Positions 43,871 through 53,397 of a stretch of DNA of 64,000 nucleotides are shown here, piece by piece. Both the position numbers and the translations under genes were made by a program. The first letter of the stretch is position 1; each line of letters starts with the position of its first letter. Where the stretch lies: positions 672,908,484 through 672,972,483 of the forward strand of contig OZ010788.1 of the NCBI GenBank assembly GCA_963932465.1, read 5' to 3'. The notes under the pieces were generated by a model. It searched no databases and had not been told where the DNA came from. It was given only the letters and a program-made list of their open reading frames with translations. This stretch comes from Maratus speciosus. Lineage: Eukaryota > Arthropoda > Arachnida > Araneae > Salticidae.

Positions 43871-44717
43871 CAGTCGAACATCTATTTAACGAAGTTGCTA
43901 AATCCCGGAAAAAAGTTCGTTATATGGAAAATTCGTTAAATAGAGATTCACTTTTTAAAATACTTTAAACTACATAAAACAGATTTTAAATTCATAAACA
44001 CTAAATATTTTTACTAAAAGTAATTACAGTCGGACCTCTATTTAACGAAGTCGCTAAATCCCGAAAAAGAATTCGTTATATGGATACACACATTGTATGT
44101 TCAGTTTAAAAAATTATTTTACATTAAAATCACGATTATTTATTATGATTGATAAGCTGTTTGGAGGAATATTACATTTTAAAGCAGTATTCTTTTTCTT
44201 CATGCCTTTATCCAAATCATCAAGAATAATTTTTATTTCTTTGATGCTCAAGCACTTTCGCTTTGACATTATCGAGTTACAAGAACCGAAATTATCAACA
44301 CGATTGATCATGATCAACAATCTAAAAAACGGAAAACTATAGTTTAAGGACAAGGGGCAGCTCCATTGAGGGTTAAAAGGGGATATTGAAAGTTTGCTCT
44401 TCTTGGATGGAAAGCAAAGAATCACAACGATTTTACTGCTTTCGGTGAGTTATGTGCCTGGTAAGACCTGTTCATGGTCATTGATCATCATAAAATGTGT
44501 TTAAAGAAAAAATAAGTTTGAAATGTCCAGTAATATTTTAAGAAATAGGGAGAAAAAAAAATTAGATCCCAAGGAAAAGTTCGTTAAATAGAGAATACAC
44601 TTCGCTATTTGGAGGTTATTTTACGAAGAAATTTGCAAAATGTTCTTGATTCCAAGTAAAAGTTCGCAAAATAGAGAAATTCGCAAAATAGAGGTTCGTT
44701 AAATAGAGGTCTGACTG
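43871..44717. mobile_element. Pogo/Tigger-type element with an extra left end
   Basis: A left end CAGTCGGACCTCTATTTAAC at 44027 (TA at 44025-44026) pairs with the right end complement CAGTCAGACCTCTATTTAAC, ending 44717 with TA at 44718-44719. A further similar end, CAGTCGAACATCTATTTAAC, lies at 43871, so two copies may be nested or joined. Subterminal AAAGTTCGTTAAATAGAG repeats are abundant. It encodes a transposase N-terminal remnant on the minus strand. Confidence 0.75.
44114..44269 (-). pseudogene. Pogo/Tigger transposase N-terminal DNA-binding remnant
   Basis: From ATG at 44267-44269: MSKRKCLSIKEIKIILDD, then GMKKKNTALKCNIPPNSLS and IIINNRD. The pattern MSKRKxLSxKEKIxIL, KKKxxAxxFxIPxSTLSTIxxNR is the first helix-turn-helix of CENP-B/Tigger/pogo transposases, which bind the terminal repeats. 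Only about 50 residues remain; the DDE domain is missing. The longer frame upstream (to 44425) is not part of the domain. Confidence 0.7.
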
Positions 44718-45182
44718 TATCTTTATATCTCATATTCCGTCATTTTTGACGGTATATCTTTCTAGTATAATAAGAAAAGGCGTATTTGAATGAAACTTGC
44801 GTACTGAAGAAAAAAACAAATATGTTGACAAATGTTAGTCCGTACGGAGTTTAATTTTGAAATTGTCTTTCTAAACAACGATTCTCTAATTACCGGACAA
44901 CACCGGGTACTTTAGCAATTATGTACATATTCGGTGGCGGCTCATGTCTATCATATTTTGGAGCACTAAATGCACGCACAATTTCATTCTTTTTTTACCA
45001 TTATTTTTATTAAGAAACTTTTGCCTTGTTCAATGGTAAAACATTCTGCTAAAAAGTAAATTAAAGATTTATTTAGAAGAAATAGTTGTGAGAGACTAAT
45101 AAATTTGGCAGCTATGTATTTAGTGTTCCCCAAAAAGCCAGTCACGTGCCGCCAATGTCTTTTTTCCAATTCTTTTAAAGTA

Positions 45183-45225
45183 CAGTCGTGGAAAAAAAAA
45201 GTAAAGACCCCCTACTAACTCCTCA
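45183..45225 (+). repeat. Single Tc1-like end
   Basis: TA followed by CAGTCGTGG, an A run and AAGTAAAGACCCCC resembles one terminus of a Tc1-like element. I found no matching right end before 46.3 kb. Confidence 0.25.
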
Positions 45226-46250
45226 ACAAATTATCGTAACGAAAGTTACTGATACCGAACGATTGGAAATAATGTCTACTTTTAAATAATGTATATAAAA
45301 TTTACTTAGGGGGTATCTACATATTAAAACGAACCCAAACTTCAATTTTTTCAATAGCAATTCCCGATTTTAAAGAGATATTTCAAATCTTTTGTTCAAA
45401 CTATGCCTAGACTCCAAATTTCAAGTCATTTGAATGATAAGTTTTTGAATTATAAACATTCTAAATTTAGTGCTTCTAGTGTTAAATTATATTTTCACAT
45501 TTTCATTAATATCTCCTGAAATTATACTCCTAATGTGCTCATTTATTCTGTAGCAATAATACTAAAATACCCAAATATAAATACGTTGAATTTGCAATTT
45601 TTATAATTTTACGATATGAATTATGAAATTAATATTCGAAAAAATTATGAATTGCAACCTACAATTTTTTTATGGATTTAGATTTATTACGTCCTGTTTT
45701 ATGGAAATGCAAAATTTCACATTTTTCTTCCGAGTATTTTTCAAAATACGCCTAAAAAACGGCAAAATGATGGTTTAAGGGGTCGTCTATGATAGAAGTG
45801 ACTAGATATTTTGAAATTTCTTATGCTATCCTGTAATCTAACAGTCTTCAATGACTGCTTGAGTGTTGCCTTGATCAAGAAGGGGGATGTCTTCGTCAAC
45901 AATCGAGCACCGAACTTCAATTTGGATGCAACCCCTAAAATACTCTCGTTTTAAAACAATTAATTTCTCCGAAACTTATCGTACGAATTGCATAAAAATT
46001 TGTTTTTAGGCTAATGGAAGGGGGTAGAATGAGGGGTACCACATTGTGTACCACAAGCGGTACACAGTGACACAATTTCCGATGCCCCTTTATGCTGCTT
46101 CTGTGCTTTTGGAAATAACTTTTTTAAAACCATTTATACATTAATGTGTAGCATATTTGTGTAGCTTAAAGATGTAGGAATTTTTTTTTTCAAAAGAATA
46201 AAAATCGTCGCCATTCGTTAAGTAATAATAATTTTCGTCTCACTGTGTAC
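45226..46250. other. Spacer, nothing recognised
   Basis: AT-rich sequence without a supported gene. A few mildly GC-richer lines (45835-45935, 46015-46090) lack open frames with recognisable motifs. Confidence 0.4.
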
Positions 46251-46259
46251 TACCCTCCC

Positions 46260-46872
46260 CTACATTTTAATAAAATAGTTCGAAATAATTTTATTACTGA
46301 TAATCGTTGTTTATGGATAATAAATGCAGCAAAAATTTGGTTCATTGACATAAGCTTTCTTATTTTTATTGTTATTATTATTTTATGTATTGAAAACAAA
46401 GATAAAAAAGAATCATTTCTTCAGTTAAATCACGTTAATAATTTCATATTAATATTAATATTATGATATATTATTATATATTATGATATATTATTATATA
46501 TTATGATACATTATTAATTATGATATATTATTATGATATATTATTATTAGAGTGTCTTCCCAAACCCGAAAAATTTTGAATCCATCTAGAATTTCTGAAA
46601 AAAAAAATCGCAAAATACTTGTTCATTCTTGAAGTAGCTTTTCTTTAAAAAATTCTTATTTCTTCGTTTTACAAGAATCCGCAAAAGATCATTAACTACA
46701 GGATCAGCTGAAACCGAGAATCGTACTTCAGGAAAAATGAAATATGTTCTACAATTTCTTTCAGCAGTTAAAGGTGTGATAGTATTCAGTAATCTTTTAA
46801 AGTTCGAAACTTTCCTACATTTGTCTTATTTTTTAATAATAAAAAAACATACTTTTTTCTTAAAAAGAAATA

Positions 46873-46909
<37 letters not shown>

Positions 46910-47600
46910 CTCTTTTTTAACTGACTTATTTTAAAAGCCTCAACTAAGTTAAAACTTAAAAGTTTTTGAAAAAATAATTGGAAAGACGATATTTCAAAGA
47001 AAATATTTTCACAAACTTGGAGATATTTAAAAACATTATAAATTTCTAAAGAAAGGGATATTTCGAATATTTTCATTTGTGTTCAAGTACCTTTTCTTAG
47101 AAAAAATTATTTTTTAAATTTCCTCAAAGGAACATTTAAAAATGTGATCAGCTGAAATATTCGTTATGAAAAATAAAAAATTTCCAACCATTTATTTCAG
47201 CAGTTAACTTTCCTATCCTGTTGAAATTTTACTCAACCTTAATATTCCTTAAAAGCTATTTAATGTATTTATTTATGTTAGTTTTCGGTGACTTTTATTT
47301 ATCTTAATTTACGAAAATATTTCTGGTTCGAATCGAATGAAATGAATTATAGAAATGGGTCGATTAGACCCATTCAGGATAGGAAAGTTAAATGTGGGAA
47401 GTCTTAAGACGTTTCCAAGTGTGTTTTGCTTTTATTTAATAATTTTTTTTTAAAAAAAGTACAATTTTTAGAAAAATGTATTAGGAAAGAAACGAAAAAC
47501 GAAGTATGTTCTACATTTTGTATAGAATATTAAAGGTGTTATAATAATCGGTAATTTAAATGTTTTTAAACTTTCACTCATTCAATGAAAAAAAAATAAT
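46260..47600 (+). repeat. Long dispersed repeat, copy 3 of 3
   Basis: Colinear with the other two copies (GTTTATGGATAATAAATGCA, CTTCCCAAACCCGAAAAATT, GGATCAGCTGAAACCGAGAA, TTTCAGCAGTTAAAGGTGTG) and extended by a second unit that is interrupted by a TTAA element at 47208-47387. Includes an ATATTATTATATATTATGAT microsatellite (46455-46547) and an A29 tract (46877-46905). Confidence 0.6.
47208..47387. mobile_element. TTAA miniature element (CTTTCCTATCCTG ends)
   Basis: 180 bp flanked by TTAA (47204-47207, 47388-47391). Ends CTTTCCTATCCTGTTGAAA and, complemented, CTTTCCTATCCTGAATGGG. It sits in CAGCAG-TTAA of the dispersed repeat, while related units (41529, 46767) read CAGCAGTTAAAGG without an insertion. 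Confidence 0.8.
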
Positions 47601-47971
47601 TCTTGTTTCTAGTCGCTAGTCCGGCCCGTAATCAAATGGTTATGCACCATAGGTGCCAACCGCCCGGTTTTTCTTAAGTACTTTCCGTTTCCCATTGCTC
47701 ATCAACTGATAGGAATTTTCGATATATTTGGTGCAAAAAATCTTTCCTTTCTTTAATTAAATATTAAATCAAGATTTTAAAATTCATAACACATTATCTC
47801 TGAGAACATATTTACTAAAGCCTTTAATACTTAAAATGGATTACAGTGTCTTTAAATGTTTGCAAATAATTAAAAAACAGTCGATTAGCACGTGTTCGCA
47901 AAATTAGCACAACTATCCCAAAGTTTAAAATTACTTATATAGGCTCTCACATATACATCTACCCTATACAT

Positions 47972-48200
47972 AGGTGCCAAGATGCCACTAATCCTCCGTA
48001 ATGGGTGGGTTAATTTAACCCTGGTTTAATACTTTTCGCACCAGAATTTTTTTTTCAGGTATGAAATTAAAGAAGTTCCACGTAGAAACCTGTAATTAAA
48101 TAAATAAAGATTCATCAAATAATTTTTCTGGTTCGAAACGTTGTTAAACTGGGTTAAATTAATCTACGCATTACGGAAGATTAGTGCGAACTTGGCACCT
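47972..48200. mobile_element. Hairpin element with AGGTGCCAAG ends
   Basis: 229 bp. Left AGGTGCCAAGATGCCACTAA pairs with the right complement AGGTGCCAAGTTCGCACTAA; arms go on through TCCTCCGTAATG, TTAATTTAACCC and CGCACCAGAATTTTTTT, facing TTTTTCTGGTTCG. No coding sequence. The internal CACCAG/CTGGT arrangement is shared with other hairpin elements. Confidence 0.75.
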
Positions 48201-49319
48201 CTGCCTATATATATAAAATCCTAATGAAACGAATTTATGAAACGACTGGATTGAAACGAATTTATGCAACGATTCTATGAAACGACTGATTAAACAACTG
48301 ATTGTATTTCACGGCGATTTCTCCTAAAATACGGAATACTTTGCGATGAAATTAACACCAAAAGTCCGTATTGATCTCCAGATCTCAAAACTGGTATTAG
48401 AATTTTTAAATTCGAATTAGTTTTCGAAATATTAATTTTTTTTTCTAATTTTAAATAGTTTTCTCTAATGATGGCAACTCAAATTTTAATCATAACAGAT
48501 ATTTTTTTTTCATATTTTAGAAAAGGTTATAATTTTAAACCAATTAGGCGACCAGGTTGTCCTCCCTTAAATGTATGCTAAGAACAACGCTTTTTTTTTA
48601 TTATTATCATTTTATTTAGTACAAAACATTCATTTAAACCTGAAACACTTAAAATTAATGGCTTTCACTTCTTTCTTTTTTTTAAACGAAACAAAAAGAA
48701 AAATATTAGGCTCAGATGTCATATACGCACCGGGGTACCTAATTGGCGCCAAAATGGCGTTATTTTGCCTGACATGGTAACCCGGCTATTGTTGCTTATT
48801 CATTAATAAATGTTTATTTACATTTATTTTCTTTTTATTAAAAAAATGTTATAAATTGCTTTGTTCTATAGTTATTAATTAATTTTTTTTATTTATTGTT
48901 ATTTCATTTTAAAGATTATAGAAAATAATTTAAAATACATATGTACTGGTATTTGTAACGAGGTTTTTGCCAAATTGTCGTAAAAAAATCACGCCAAACC
49001 CTGTGCTTATATGACATCTGTGTTAAATATTAAATAATGCAAAAAATCTTCACATTTAATTTCAAATTCAAAGAAAATGGCCAATATCGCCAAATTATAG
49101 AAGTTGACGTAATTTTTATTCTAAATAACGAAAGAACAAATAAATTCGTATAAAAATACAAATACAAATAAAGCGTCGAAATAAAAATCACTTGGTGGCG
49201 TAAACACGTGTAACATCCTTACATTCAAGTGAATGTGACATTTACGATCAACCATTATTGGCATTTAATCTTATAGCTCGGCGATAGATTTTTGGTCGAT
49301 GGGATAACCAAGTAGTACC

Positions 49320-49560
49320 GTTTTAATTTACCACTCGAAAAATAAAAAAATGCTAACTGGCGAGTTAAAGAAAAGCTATTGGCGAGGATTGAACCCGGCT
49401 AACATAAAAGTACCAAGAATTCTTTGCGATCATAGCACCTTTTATGTAGTTTTATTCGAAAAAATAACTTTGATTCTTTAATCAAAGTGGAAACCTTTCT
49501 TATGAAAAGCGAAGGAACTGCTGATGATAGTCACGTGACTTAGGCTATTATTATAGAGAT
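49320..49560 (-). repeat. Inverted copy of the 1.96-2.37 kb repeat
   Basis: GTTTTAATTTACCACTCG, GCTAACTGGCGAGTTAA, GTACCAAGAATTCTTTGCGA and TCACGTGACTTAGGCTATTA match the complement of 1960-2370. Confidence 0.55.
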
Positions 49561-49896
49561 TGTTTTCAATTCTAAAAACAGCGCAAAGAATAATATTTCC
49601 TAAAGATTACAAATTTATTTACACATGTCTATTAAAAATAGAAAAAAAACTTTAAAATTACTTTTAAATGAGTACGTGTTAAAAGCAGGAAAATATTGAA
49701 AATTATGTCTTGAAAATTGTATTTACACGTGAATATTAAAAGAGAAAGGAAACTTTAAAATAATAAATACATTAATATGCGTGTAACCCTTTCAGGGGCA
49801 AGGTACTTCTATTCGTAAAATGTTGAAATCAGTGAATGGCACCGGAATTTACAAACAAATTTCGAAATACGAAAATGCTTCCGTGCACTTACTTAA

Positions 49897-50311
49897 CCCC
49901 TTAACCTACAATGACGGGCACAGCCCGCGTACGATGATCGAGCCAAATGTAAATTCCTCTTACCACTAAAATTTCCCAGTAAATATAGTTTAATTTAATC
50001 GTCGAAATTTCATGATTAAACAAGGCGAAAATCTCTATTAAATTTTAGTGGTAGCTATGGATTTGCCAAACCGTGGAGCTGTTAAAAGTAAATCGTAGGT
50101 TATCCCCTTGGGGACGAGCGACACGTATACGTGCCGGAAATAGGCCTAAGGATACTCGTTTATCCTCACCAGTAAACTTTTACTGTAAAATTTGCCTTAT
50201 TTAATCTGAGCATTTTCCCGATTTGAATAGGCACAAACTTCTGTTTTTTAAAACCGGTAGCAAAGTAATAAACATTTCGTAAAAGGCTCCCGTCGCGAAC
50301 GGGTTAAGGGG
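49897..50311. mobile_element. TTAA element, middle member (CCCCTTAACCTAC ends)
   Basis: Flanked by TTAA (49893-49896, 50312-50315). Left end CCCCTTAACCTACAATGACG; the right end, with the inner element removed, would be the complement CCCCTTAACCTACGATTTAC. Core TTACCACTAAAATTTCCC faces AAATTTTAGTGGTAGC, with TTAAACAAGGCG in the loop. The TTAA of its own right terminus was used as target by the inner element. Confidence 0.75.
50104..50303. mobile_element. TTAA element, inner member (CCCCTTGGGGACGAGCG ends)
   Basis: 200 bp, flanked by TTAT (50100-50103) and TTAA (50304-50307). Left CCCCTTGGGGACGAGCGACA, right complement CCCGTTCGCGACGGGAGC. Core: CTCACCAGTAAACTTTTAC, TTTGCCTTATTTAATCTGAG and AAAACCGGTAGC. 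Same size and layout as 53052-53251. Confidence 0.75.
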
Positions 50312-50734
50312 TTAATAAGAGAAAAATTTTCATTCCAATATTCTGGTGCCAATGTGGAATTTAAGAATTAAAATTAAGTTGTCCAAAAAGGAACCACCAC
50401 TCTTGAATGGGCTAAAGCAGTAAACTGTAGCAATTGTAGTAAGTTGTATTATGTCAATCGTTTTATAACACTGTTAAAAATACCGGTCGGCAAAGACTCT
50501 GTTTACTTAATTCATTTTATTTTAGCTTCTTTTCAAATGTTTAACTGATCTTCTTTAATCAAACACTAAAAGAACCATTGGATGTCTTAACAGCAACTGA
50601 TTCGGCCTTAAATTTTCGCAATCAAAAGAAATTGAATGCAAACCCGTTTACAGAGAGATCGCTGTAGGTTTTTTCATTATAATTCCATTTTCTTTAATCT
50701 TTTAAAAACCGATCAAATTAGCCTGATTTTAGAT

Positions 50735-50792
50735 TCTGCGGTATCTGAACGGGAGTTGGCGAGCGTAGCTCTCCGGGGGCAGAGTCCCCTAG
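50735..50792 (+). other. Possible Helitron-like 3' end
   Basis: A GGCGAGCGTAGCTC block, then GGGGGCAGAGTCCCC able to form a short hairpin, then CTAG followed by T. Helitrons end in CTRR before T after a small hairpin. No Rep/helicase frame was found upstream. Confidence 0.3.
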
Positions 50793-51087
50793 TAATATAT
50801 ATTCTAAGAAGAAAAAAATAACATTTTTGACTCGCATCTGCGGGTTAATGTATCGTATCCTTAGTCTAAAACTCAAGAATTTTTTTTATATAAAATGCGT
50901 ATTTTTAGAACTGAAATATTATGTGTTTCTAAATAAAATGTGTTTAAAAAAGCATATTATAATGTCATTCCACTCATACAATGAGAAATTTGTCGGTATT
51001 TGTGATAAATATTTTGATTTAGTGTGGTGTATCTCTCAGATACATGGCGACCTTTTCTGTAATTCTAAGGGACCTTCAGAGTGCTAA

Positions 51088-51272
51088 CCCCTTGAGGGGC
51101 GGTCACATAATTTAAACGAGATTCGCACCAGAAACTTTAACTAAATTAAAAATTTTTAACCTCGGGGGCGAAATGTTGAAAAATTGCTTTTCCTTATTTT
51201 AAAATAAAATTTTTCGATTATTGCGGTGAGAATTCAATAATACAGAGACATTATTGCTTGCCCCTCAAAGGG
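51088..51272. mobile_element. TTAA element of family B, second copy
   Basis: 185 bp, left flank CTAA (decayed) and right flank TTAA (51273-51276). Ends CCCCTTGAGGGGCGGTC and TTGCCCCTCAAAGG. Core GCACCAGAAACTTTAAC and TTTTCCTTATTTTAAAA as in the 30898-31099 copy. Confidence 0.75.
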
Positions 51273-51279
51273 TTAAAAA

Positions 51280-52440
51280 GCAAATAAATTCGTGTAAGAG
51301 ATCCCTGTAACTAAGAGGAGTACTTCGTCCGCAAAGGGTTAACTAAGATTTAAACAATTTTAACAAAGAATGTATCAGGACACGTAAAGAATTGTAAACA
51401 CCCATGCGTAAGAAATGAAGAAAAATCTTTAATTTTTATATATATAAGAAAAACTCAATAGAAACATGCTAATGGTGTTTTTAAACCTGACGCTGTACTA
51501 AAAAATATGAAGTTCTTCAATGTTAAATTTTGTACTTAATATTATAGAGTCTGGTGTATTTATTTATATCAGAATTTAAACTCTTATGTATAGCACTTTA
51601 AAATATTTCCATTTCCAAATAATGCTTAAACTTGTATTCCTTACGGAATAATATTTTTTATTTAATGCTTAGATATTTATTTTAATTTGCTGCACTTTGC
51701 CGAAGATGTTTCGCAATTTTAACAAACGCACTGAAAATGCAAAAAAGAATGGTAAACGTTTCGGAATGCTTGACTGCAACGTAAAGGAAACGTAAGGAAG
51801 ATGGTAGGAACGAATTAATTGCTATTTTAGTAAAATGCATCTTTCCGGTTTGTATTCAGTTAAAAGAGAATATTTCAAAAGAAGCATAGAATGTAAAGAT
51901 TCAACGTATTAATTATCAGAAATGTAAGCGCTTTTTAGTCACTGTTTTTAATTTGAGATGCGTATTTAAATAATTGCAACAATTACAAGATCATAACTTA
52001 ATTTTTTTTTGTATCATGTATCTCTCAGATACATAGCAACCTTTCCAGTAAATCTAAAGGATCTTCTGAGTGTTAAAGAAATACAGCAACGTCTAAAGAT
52101 TTCATTTGTAAATCGATTTGTGAACTGAATGAGTCACGTAGAACTTCAATCAAAAATTAAGGACAGTTGGGCAAAATGATGAGTAAAGAGCAACAGAAGT
52201 TTTATTATGGGATTTCATATAATAAGTTCGATTTCGTGTGAAAGATGAATGCTCATCATTCTTTCATCTTCATTGGCGGACGTGTTTTCCCCAATATTTG
52301 CAATTTTTTCTGCCTTTTTTTCCTCGGCAGAAGTGTTTTCCTTTTATATCTCTAATAAAATTTCGAAATAATCTTTTTCTTTAGAAGTCAAAGATTTTAG
52401 TCTGATAGTATTACTGCTAAAACTTTAATTTTAGCACATA
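51280..52440. other. Spacer, nothing recognised
   Basis: AT-rich DNA. The phrase CTCTCAGATACAT with GCGACCTTTTCTGTAA (51032-51063) recurs at 52020-52050 (CTCTCAGATACATAGCAACC), marking a short dispersed duplication. No gene is supported. Confidence 0.4.
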
Positions 52441-52442
52441 TA

Positions 52443-52612
52443 CGGGGTTCGCACGCTACTAAGCCGCGCCCCATTTTGTAAGGACGCTACCACCAGTAAT
52501 CGCTTAAAACTATCTTCCAGCTAATGAATCCTGAAGAAAATGATCTTTATAATAATACTGGTGGTAGAATTTTTACAAAATGGGGCGTGTCTTAATAGTG
52601 TGCGAACCCCGA
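52443..52612. mobile_element. Hairpin element with CGGGGTTCGCAC ends
   Basis: 170 bp; left CGGGGTTCGCACGCTACTAA, right complement CGGGGTTCGCACACTATTAA; arms share GCCCCATTTTGTAA and CTACCACCAGTA / TACTGGTGGTAG. ATATA occurs on both sides. The ends resemble CAGGGCTCGCA of 42326-42493, so the two may be one diverged family. Confidence 0.75.
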
Positions 52613-52759
52613 TATAGCACATATAACATATAGCTCTCAATCAATAAGATAATTCTCATGGAATGAGACATTGAAGTTTAGTTGAGCCGTAAAAGATTTG
52701 TCTAAAAAATAAAATAATTAATAAAAGTCAATACCAAAAGCTGATAATTAATAAAAAAC

Positions 52760-53397
52760 AAGTCGGAAATTGTACATCAAGCATAATAAATGTGGTGCGT
52801 TCGTACTATTACTAGTTTTATAAATATTCATATCTTGGTGCAATAGCTGTTATGTTAAAAAGCATGAATACAAAATTTATTAGGATTCTATAGGTTAAAT
52901 TCAAAAATACTGAAATAATAGGACTTCATCTTAAATAGGGCGTCATCACCCTGGTAACTTAGAATCGTGACCAATAAAGGGATATCATTGAATTCCTTAT
53001 GTATGATAGGATTTTATGGAATGAAGAAAACTTTTGTTAATATCTTTTTAACACCTTGGGAACGAGCGTCACGTATACATGCTATATAAGGTGCTGAGAA
53101 TCCTTGATTATTCCCACCAGTCATTTTTTGTTGTAAACTTTGCCTTATGTAATCAGGGCTTTTTCCCGATTAAATTATGCAAAAATTACTGTTTAGAAAA
53201 ACCGGTGATAAAAGATTAAAAATTCTGTAAAAGACGCTCATCGCGAAGGGGTTAAATTTAGATTAGATTTTCATAAAATTTGAAACAACTCGTTACATTT
53301 CTGCAGCGATTATATACATATTAAATGCTAACCCATTCGGTTGGGGTAGTTTTTGCGACAAGTAAAATAAAGCAGTTTTTGCGAAATATTTAACATC
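52760..53397 (+). repeat. Dispersed repeat, copy 2, interrupted by a TTAA element
   Basis: Colinear with 575-1000 apart from the 200-bp element at 53052-53251. After CCATTCGGTTGGGGTAG it ends where the 4.5-kb inverted-repeat element begins. Confidence 0.6.
53052..53251. mobile_element. TTAA miniature element
   Basis: 200 bp, perfect TTAA flanks (53048-53051, 53252-53255). Left CACCTTGGGAACGAGCGTCA, right complement CCCCTTCGCGATGAGCGTC. Core CCCACCAGTCATTTTTTG, TTGCCTTATGTAATCAGG and AAAACCGGTGA. The other copy of the host repeat has the single TTAA at 814-817. Confidence 0.8.

Larger units (their letters stand above)
49787..50411. mobile_element. Family A TTAA element, outer member of a three-level nest
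   Basis: Left CCCTTTCAGGGGCAAGGTAC after TGTAA (a decayed TTAA); GCACCGGAATTTACAAAC; on the right TCATTCCAATATTCTGGTGC, GAATTAAAATTAAG, ACCACCACTCTTGAATGG. Its centre holds the element at 49897-50311. Confidence 0.7.

Noticed and set aside
44270..44425. N-terminal extension of the Tigger-like remnant
   Set aside because: Residues before MSKRKCLS do not match the family and start inside subterminal repeats.
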